A stretch of DNA of 38,170 bases from CAZTDD01 sp964612675 (GTDB taxonomy: Bacteria; Hinthialibacterota; Hinthialibacteria; Hinthialibacterales; JAKPRU01), in contig CAZTDD010000064.1 in assembly GCA_964612675.1 (NCBI GenBank), positions 1 through 38,170 of the forward strand. The letters are read 5' to 3'. The notes under the pieces were generated by a model. The model was given only the letters and a program-made list of their open reading frames with translations, was not told the origin of the DNA and made no database searches. A program made the position numbers and the translations under genes. Below are positions 33,274-38,170 of the stretch, one piece after another. The stretch's first letter is position 1; every line of letters starts with the position of its first letter.

Positions 33274-35084
33274 AAATCTTGGCCGTAATTCACGATTTCC
33301 TGCCGCGACATCAGGCGGGTTCCGAGCTGTATTGTTTTTATCTCTGCCGCCGGCTGTTGCGTCGCGGACATGAGGTGCGTGTACTCTGTACAGAGATCGA
33401 TCATACTGTTCCCGCCTACACCGTACGCGAACGGGTCTATGAAGATCTGCCTGTAACCGAAATCGTTCAGCATTTCTATTTTCACCGATTTGAAGAAACT
33501 TATAAAAACCCTTCGGTTGAAGAGATTTTTTCCGAGATTCTGGATTCATGGAAACCGGATGTTGTCCATTTCCACCATCTGCTGGGGCTTTCCTTTGGCT
33601 GTCCCGCCCTGGCTAAAGAAACAGGGGCGGTCGTTGTTTTTACCTTGCACGACTACTGGCTGCTGTGTCTCCGGGGAGGCGGTCAGCGATTTCTGGACGA
33701 TGGCAGTGTATGTAACAGAATCGATCCGGAGAGATGCGCGGGCTGTGTGGCGGAATTCGGTCTACTGAGCCGGCAGGTCGGCCGCCTGGCAAAGAGACTG
33801 TTGGTCCGATCAAGTTCAAGCGCTGAGTTGGATCTACGGGAGGAACTCCGAAGGGCAAAAATCAAGACCCGCAAACGGACCTTTGTCGGAAGCTCGGAAC
33901 TGACCATCGGCAATGTCTCATGTCCCGTGATTCTCGCCCATCCTCCGTCAAAGATCATGTACCGCGTCGATTTGGGGAAAGACCCTCTGCTTCTCTTCAA
34001 CCATGCCATGGTACCGTCAACGTACGACCAGCCGGGCGAAGGAGTTTTGTTCCGGGTTAGGCTGAACGATTCGGTGCTCTGGGAGAATTATCTCGATGCC
34101 AAGAATAAAGACGAGGACCGTGGATGGCATCCGGTCACGCTGGAACTTCCTTCCGGCGGTACAGATCGACTCGTCCTCGAGACAGAGCCTGGGCCGAAGG
34201 GAAACCCGGATTTTTGTGCGGCGGTATGGGGCGCGCCACGATTAATCCGGCAGGCGAACGAACGACAAGACGACCAAACCCGGTTATCCAGTGCGAAAAG
34301 CATTGGCAAAACATTGCTGAAGCGATTTCTGGGAGCTAGATACCATCGTGAGGCACAGCAGCGAGCAGCGGCCTCGTACGAGATGGCGCAATCCGTGGAT
34401 CGATTTATATGCCCGTCACCGTTTCTGGCAAGCTCATTCGCGGACCACGGGTTCCCGAAGGACAAACTACTTGTTTCCGATTACGGTATTCAGTCTGTGA
34501 ACATAAGAGAGAAAACCGGTGTGAAACGCAGAGATGATCCATATCCGATTCGATTCACTTTCGTCGGTTCGCTGGTCAGACACAAAGGCGTTCATGTCCT
34601 GATTCGTGCATTCAACGATCTCGATCCCGAGCGTGCGGTGCTGCGGATTTACGGTCCGTTGGACGAGTTTGTGGACTATGTAGAGATGTTGCGGAGCCTG
34701 ATTCGGAATCCTTCCATCGAGTTGTGCGGACGATTCGAGAACGATGAGTTGGCCGACATCCTTGAAGCGACGGATGCGCTCGTTGTGCCGTCGATTTGGT
34801 TCGAGAATTCCCCGATCACGATTCACGAAGCGTTTCTTGCACGCGTGCCGGTTATCACGTCCCGCTTCGGCGGTATGGCGGACCTGGTGAAGGATGGGCA
34901 AAACGGATTTCTCTTTGAGGTCGGCGACGTGGAAGATTTGCGAAGAACAATGCAGAGGATTATTGACGATCCGAGGCTCGTAGCCAGTGTTCAACCCGAT
35001 CCCGCATCGGTCAAGACGCTTGAAGAAAATGCCGAAGAGATGGAGGAGTTGTATAATTCTTTGCGAGCTGTGGACAAGGAATGA
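33270..35084 (+). CDS. GT4 glycosyltransferase with inserted beta-sandwich domain
   Basis: A 604-residue GT-B glycosyltransferase. The N-domain starts MKILAVIHDFLPRHQAGSE, and three cysteines CNRIDPERCAGC (148-159) precede helix packing typical of this GT4 subset. Residues about 202-326 do not belong to the GT-B fold: they read as a beta-sandwich (ILAHPPSKIMYRVDL, GVLFRVRLNDSVLWENYL, RLVLETEPGP). The fold resumes with VDRFICPSPFLASSF, then the C-domain FVGSLVRHKG (431-440) and the E-x7-E motif ENSPITIHE (512-520). Without the insert the length would be about 480, longer than the usual 350-400. It transfers a sugar from a nucleotide donor while building the polysaccharide. It overlaps both neighbours by ATGA, so the three products are made together. 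Confidence 0.88.
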   Translation: MKILAVIHDFLPRHQAGSELYCFYLCRRLLRRGHEVRVLCTEIDHTVPAYTVRERVYEDLPVTEIVQHFYFHRFEETYKNPSVEEIFSEILDSWKPDVVHFHHLLGLSFGCPALAKETGAVVVFTLHDYWLLCLRGGGQRFLDDGSVCNRIDPERCAGCVAEFGLLSRQVGRLAKRLLVRSSSSAELDLREELRRAKIKTRKRTFVGSSELTIGNVSCPVILAHPPSKIMYRVDLGKDPLLLFNHAMVPSTYDQPGEGVLFRVRLNDSVLWENYLDAKNKDEDRGWHPVTLELPSGGTDRLVLETEPGPKGNPDFCAAVWGAPRLIRQANERQDDQTRLSSAKSIGKTLLKRFLGARYHREAQQRAAASYEMAQSVDRFICPSPFLASSFADHGFPKDKLLVSDYGIQSVNIREKTGVKRRDDPYPIRFTFVGSLVRHKGVHVLIRAFNDLDPERAVLRIYGPLDEFVDYVEMLRSLIRNPSIELCGRFENDELADILEATDALVVPSIWFENSPITIHEAFLARVPVITSRFGGMADLVKDGQNGFLFEVGDVEDLRRTMQRIIDDPRLVASVQPDPASVKTLEENAEEMEELYNSLRAVDKE

Positions 35085-36034
35085 ATCGAGCCAAGATGAA
35101 TTCTCTTTCTGTTGTGATACCAACCAAGAATGCCGGGCCTGATTTCGACCGGGTTTTGCACATGCTGGCCAGGCAGGAGCTCGATGTCGATCCGGAAATC
35201 GTAATTGTCGATTCCGGTTCGGAGGATGAGACCGAGGACATCTGTCGCCGCTACCCCGTCCGATTCCATCAAATCGACCCAACCGAATTCGGCCACGGGA
35301 AAACACGGAATCTCGGTGTGAGCCTCACACAAGGTGAAGTTGTCTGTCTGCTCACACAGGACGCTTTGCCGTCGGATGTTCATTTGCTTCGGAACCTGGT
35401 CAAGCATTTCGAGCAGCCTGAGGTAGCCGGAGTAGTGGGACGCCAGATTCCCCGACCGGATGCGTCGCTGCTGACTACCCGCGACACAAACCGTTGGGTT
35501 CTCGGCTCGCCGGACAGACATGTCTCCCAAATTTCTTCTCAAAATACCTTCGAGCGGTTATCGGCGTTCGACCAATATCTGGCCTGCATATTCGATAATG
35601 TTTGTTCCGCGATTCGGCGTTCAGTCTGGGAGAGAATTCCATTTCCGAACGCGGTGTTCAGCGAAGATTTGGAGTGGGGGTACCGTGTACTTCGTTGCGG
35701 TTACGCGATTGTCTACGAACCGGAGGCGGCGGTTTATCACTCGCACGATCGCCCGATCGTATACCAGTTTCATCGCACACGGATCGACCATTATCGGCTC
35801 GCGGAATTGTTCGGCCTGGAGACGGTACCGACTGTCTTTCACATTCCCGGCTCGTTTACCCGTCAGTTAGTAGGGGAGACGCGTGCACTTGCGGCAATGG
35901 ATGCGCCGTTTTGGAGACGTTTTCGAGAAATTGTCAAATTGCCCGCCCGCGCCGCGGCGCACGTGTTCGCGCAGTATGCCGGAGCCCGCGCGTACCGCAT
36001 GGGCTACGCACCGGAGGATCTGAGGGCGGTGTGA
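35081..36034 (+). CDS. GT2 family glycosyltransferase, rhamnosyltransferase-like
   Basis: A 317-residue GT-A enzyme. It has LSVVIPTKNAGPDFDRVL (9-26), IVIVDSGSEDETED (40-53), FGHGKTRNLG, VCLLTQDALPSD (the QDA site typical of rhamnosyltransferases), GRQIPRPDA, and the base loop FSEDLEWGYRVLRCGY. It should transfer a deoxyhexose, perhaps rhamnose, from a dTDP-sugar to the growing glycan in the cytoplasm. No dTDP-rhamnose synthesis genes are in the window. The ATG overlaps the GT4 stop codon by ATGA. It is the last gene of the polysaccharide set; the tail is rich in Arg and Ala, and no terminator was found directly after it. Confidence 0.9.
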   Translation: MNRAKMNSLSVVIPTKNAGPDFDRVLHMLARQELDVDPEIVIVDSGSEDETEDICRRYPVRFHQIDPTEFGHGKTRNLGVSLTQGEVVCLLTQDALPSDVHLLRNLVKHFEQPEVAGVVGRQIPRPDASLLTTRDTNRWVLGSPDRHVSQISSQNTFERLSAFDQYLACIFDNVCSAIRRSVWERIPFPNAVFSEDLEWGYRVLRCGYAIVYEPEAAVYHSHDRPIVYQFHRTRIDHYRLAELFGLETVPTVFHIPGSFTRQLVGETRALAAMDAPFWRRFREIVKLPARAAAHVFAQYAGARAYRMGYAPEDLRAV

Positions 36035-36370
36035 GGGGGTTCGCCTCTCGTGCGTTTGGCACATCCGCGATCCGAGAAGGGAAAGTTCTCTATTAAAAAT
36101 GGCGCCGCGCATGCCGGAGGGCGGGGCGAAAGGCGGACAGTGCAAGAAACTGCTTGACGGACGTTTCTCGTTGCACTATTCTTAAGTTGAATGCTGATGA
36201 GATGCTATTGCGTATTGCGTTGACCGATCTTTTTGCGGATATCGTGTAGAAAGGGGACTGGGAGAAAATCCCGCCGTAACTCATAGATCTACCGAATAGT
36301 CCAGTTTTCGTTCCTTATTGCTCTTGTAGTTGGATTGTCAGATTACGCAGACTACGGAGGTTGTCTCATC
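36035..36370. other. Intergenic region with promoter and leader
   Basis: 336 bases without a gene. They contain a promoter (36154-36182), a 180-base leader before ATG 36371, and a small hairpin GGGA-GAAAA-TCCC (36260-36272). I see no known riboswitch. Confidence 0.45.
36154..36182 (+). promoter_or_regulatory. Sigma70 promoter candidate for the lipoprotein gene
   Basis: TTGACG (36154-36159), a 17-base spacer and TATTCT (36177-36182). It is the best -35/-10 pair I found in the window. Transcription would start near 36189, leaving a leader of about 180 bases. Confidence 0.5.
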
Positions 36371-37510
36371 ATGAAAAGTGCAAATGTAGTGAACGTCCTG
36401 GCGATTATGTTGTGTCAACGCATTCTGGCGGCTTCATTTTTTGTCTGTTGCACCTCGTGTGGTATGGATCTAAGCAATGGAGGAACACTGGAATCCCTCG
36501 ATCTCGAGGGGGCATCTTCAGGTGTCCGGATTGCTGACGCGAGGTGGGAGACAGTGTGTAAAAAGGTCTCTCAAATCGGAGGACCGCTGATCGATTCAGA
36601 GACCCTACCGAAACAAAAAACAACGTGGCTGAAAGTGGCCGGAACGGTTATCAACGATTCCTCGTATACGGCGTCAAACCTCGTCTTGCATGTGAAAGTT
36701 GAAGGAAAGCGACTCAGGTCGCCGATAATCGAAGACATGGATCTGAGAACGCCCCTGGCACCCGGGGAGAAAAAGGAGTTCGAGGCCGGGGAGAGATATC
36801 TCTGTATGGGGTATCGTCGGATCACACGTTGTGCAGGCGCTATCCTCGCTAAGACACAAACGATTAGGGCGAGACATAGCGGTTACACTCGTTCTAAGAA
36901 AGACGATCTGTACAACAACGCGACGGAAGCTGACATCGCGAAAGCAAATGCCTATCGTCAACTCAGAAAAAAGGTGCTGCGAATCACGGAAGACATCCTT
37001 ATAGCGAAACACAACATCCAAACAACAACAGACGAGATTCGCGCCTATCTTAAACGTTACATAACTCCCGACAGCGTTGAGGAGGCCAAGAAGGTCGCAC
37101 ATGCGCAAGCAAGGGCGGCCGGGGCGATGCTTGAAGAGAACCTCACACCGGAACAAGCTGCCGAAAAATACATGGCACAATGGGGAGGCTCATCGCTAGC
37201 ACCAATTCTCAAGAATTTCCGGACAAAAGAGGATGTTGAACGATATAAAGCACGCATCCCGGAAACGGTGTCGGACTTGGTAGAGAGGAGTATCTCCGAT
37301 CACCGAGCAGTCGTGCAACGCGAGGCCCTTGCTAATTTGGTTTTGTCATCAACACAACGCGCAGGGTCCGTGGTTGAATGGAGACCCTTGTATGAGAAAC
37401 ACATCCTTGATTATGCGAGAGAAAACCTCCTCGGCGTACATCCGGAGCTTAAAAATATCAGCCCGGAGGACTTGGAACCTCCTTGGACGAATCCGAATGC
37501 AGATCAGTGA
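36371..37510 (+). CDS. Putative lipoprotein with FxLYD-like domain and helical C-terminus
   Basis: A 379-residue protein of unknown function. The start at ATG 36371 has GGAGG ten bases ahead; a start at 36335 would add residues before the signal and has no site. The signal peptide ends with FFVCCTSC (lipid on Cys30, or an adjacent Cys). Residues about 60-140 form a beta domain (WLKVAGTVINDSSYTASNLV, RTPLAPGEKKEFEAG) like the FxLYD/DUF3426 domains that show newly secreted surfaces. Residues about 170-370 are helical and charged, with little sequence signature (EEAKKVAHAQARAAGAMLEE). It stands alone behind its own promoter. No homologue is recognised beyond the beta domain. Confidence 0.65.
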   Translation: MKSANVVNVLAIMLCQRILAASFFVCCTSCGMDLSNGGTLESLDLEGASSGVRIADARWETVCKKVSQIGGPLIDSETLPKQKTTWLKVAGTVINDSSYTASNLVLHVKVEGKRLRSPIIEDMDLRTPLAPGEKKEFEAGERYLCMGYRRITRCAGAILAKTQTIRARHSGYTRSKKDDLYNNATEADIAKANAYRQLRKKVLRITEDILIAKHNIQTTTDEIRAYLKRYITPDSVEEAKKVAHAQARAAGAMLEENLTPEQAAEKYMAQWGGSSLAPILKNFRTKEDVERYKARIPETVSDLVERSISDHRAVVQREALANLVLSSTQRAGSVVEWRPLYEKHILDYARENLLGVHPELKNISPEDLEPPWTNPNADQ

Positions 37511-37605
37511 ATGAGGGCAACACGGGCATAAACGGTATTCCACCTCTTGTGCCTTCGGCACCCCGATTGACGCAGGTGGTGAGAGATGTCTGCTTGTGCA
37601 GGCGT

Positions 37606-37641
37606 TTTGAAGAATCCCTTGAAATGCTGGGATTCTTCAAA
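37606..37641. repeat. 13-bp perfect inverted repeat
   Basis: TTTGAAGAATCCC (37606-37618) pairs with GGGATTCTTCAAA (37629-37641) around a 10-base loop. There is no T-run on either side, so it is not an ordinary rho-independent terminator. It could be a dispersed palindrome or mobile-element end, or protect the 3' end of the lipoprotein mRNA about 95 bases upstream. Confidence 0.7.
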
Positions 37642-37783
37642 GTAGAGAACTGTCACAAATCGGCAGGTTCCCAATAACCGCTTATGCAATCGGGGCCACG
37701 CGTCACAAAGTGGCTGACGGGGTAACCCACGATCTTCAATAACTGATGGCGTCGTAAAAAGTCGAAAGTTGGCATCGGAAGTT

Positions 37784-37821
37784 CCCTCTCCCCCCGGGAG
37801 AGGGGTAGGGTGAGGGGCGAT
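37784..37821. repeat. Palindrome of the GGGAGAGGG...GGGTGAGGGG dispersed repeat type
   Basis: CCCTCTCCC (37784-37792) and GGGAGAGGG (37796-37804) form a 9-bp stem with a CCC loop, followed by GTAGGGTGAGGGG. A related copy in the opposite direction starts at 38148. Elements of this sort are scattered in many bacterial genomes. Confidence 0.65.
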
Positions 37822-37956
37822 CATTGCACTCGATGCGGGCAGTATGATTAGCTTGTGTATTCGCCAGAGACAGCAAATGAAGCAACGGCAAAGGGTTTGG
37901 ATGATGACAGGGGTCTGTCACATACAACCTAAAATCGGCAGTTGAAACCCGAGCGC

Positions 37957-38031
37957 GGTTCCTGAGCCCGTCGAAGGGCCGCACGGGTATTGGTGATCGG
38001 CCTTTCGAGAAGTTCAAGAACCGATCACCAA
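37957..38031. repeat. Composite repeat: CCTGAGCCCGTCGAAGGG element and 11-bp inverted repeat
   Basis: GGTTCCTGAGCCCGTCGAAG (37957-37976) belongs to a widely dispersed bacterial repeat type. Directly after it TTGGTGATCGG (37990-38000) pairs with CCGATCACCAA (38021-38031). Between the arms lies CTTTCGAGAAGTTCAAGAAC, a diverged piece of the same kind. Confidence 0.55.
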
Positions 38032-38147
38032 ATGGGTGACAGATAAGGATGATCACTACTTGTGAAACATGAACGGTTTGCAGCCGCCATACTGTTTTCA
38101 ACTGCCGAATTTAAGTACAAAGGAACGTCAGCGGATAATGCAACGTG

Positions 38148-38170
38148 CCCTCACCCCGGCCCTCTCCCAG
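38148..38170. repeat. Partial inverted copy of the 37784 repeat, cut by the window end
   Basis: CCCTCACCCCGGCCCTCTCC runs to the end of the window and is the reverse complement type of the element at 37796-37817. The two copies, about 330 bases apart in opposite direction, flank the composite repeat. Confidence 0.5.

Larger units (their letters stand above)
37511..38170. other. Repeat-rich non-coding end of the window
   Basis: 660 bases with no gene I can support. Reading frames across it are made of repeat-derived peptide strings such as PSPYPSPGGRG. The stretch contains four separate palindromic or inverted elements, listed below. The window stops inside the last one. Confidence 0.6.

Noticed and set aside
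37736..38101. 121-codon minus-strand frame at the right end
   Set aside because: Its translation is assembled from dispersed repeats (PFDGLRNRA, PSPYPSPGGRG), a common source of false genes.
1..38170. CRISPR array, tRNA or rRNA genes, prophage
   Set aside because: I found no regularly spaced identical repeats of 25-40 bases, no cloverleaf-like sequence with a tRNA T-loop that I could support, no rRNA-like stretch, and no phage structural genes.

Overview
The window looks like a piece of chromosome from an uncultured, double-membraned (Gram-negative type) bacterium. Evidence for an outer membrane is a TolC-family outer-membrane channel, an RND/adaptor export system and a lipoprotein. Base composition is moderate (roughly half G+C). 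The mix of degenerate-M1/ABC-2 fusions, GT-C glycosyltransferases, Gfo/Idh/MocA dehydrogenase, sialidase/WD40-like secreted protein and abundant short dispersed palindromes is reminiscent of PVC, Hydrogenedentota or Sumerlaeota-type genomes. That taxonomic guess is inference only; there is no rRNA or other marker except ruvB and mltG.

Left part (1-4980): a secreted beta-propeller-like protein whose signal peptide has been thrown out of frame, about 0.8 kb of repeat-bearing non-coding DNA, a secreted CE1-type esterase, a Gfo/Idh/MocA oxidoreductase (start corrected to 3413), a short tandem repeat, and a small Ig-like membrane-anchored protein.

Centre (4999-20333, all minus strand): a seven-gene export operon read from right to left: lipoprotein adaptor (MFP/HlyD type), ABC ATPase, ABC-2 permease, RND permease, ABC-2 permease fused to an M1-aminopeptidase-like domain, RND permease fused to an ABC ATPase, TolC-like outer-membrane channel. 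Two complete ABC-2 modules and two RND pumps share one adaptor and one outer-membrane channel. One RND pump carries an ABC ATPase as its own C-terminal domain in one uninterrupted 1462-codon frame. The three genes from the first RND pump to the fusion are joined by 4-base ATGA overlaps. This hybrid proton-driven/ATP-driven system is the strongest candidate for something undescribed.

Right of it (20334-24039, minus strand): MltG transglycosylase, a GT-C membrane glycosyltransferase, and an isoprenylcysteine-methyltransferase-like membrane protein. Divergent from these are a small zinc ribbon and a second GT-C glycosyltransferase, whose 3' end overlaps the convergent ruvB.

Right part (27696-36034, plus strand): a surface-polysaccharide cluster: Wzt-type exporter ATPase with a C-terminal carbohydrate-binding domain, a small holin-like membrane protein, a terminator and new promoter, a radical SAM/SPASM-like enzyme, a protein with two methyltransferase domains and a 270-residue coiled coil, a GT4 glycosyltransferase with an inserted beta-sandwich, and a GT2 rhamnosyltransferase-like enzyme. 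The last three overlap by ATGA. Methyltransferase plus coiled coil plus Wzt with binding domain recalls the WbdD/Wzt chain-capping and length-ruler system of E. coli O8/O9a antigen. The coiled coil has histidines locked to one heptad position. The window ends with a lipoprotein gene behind a good promoter and about 660 bases of palindromic repeats.
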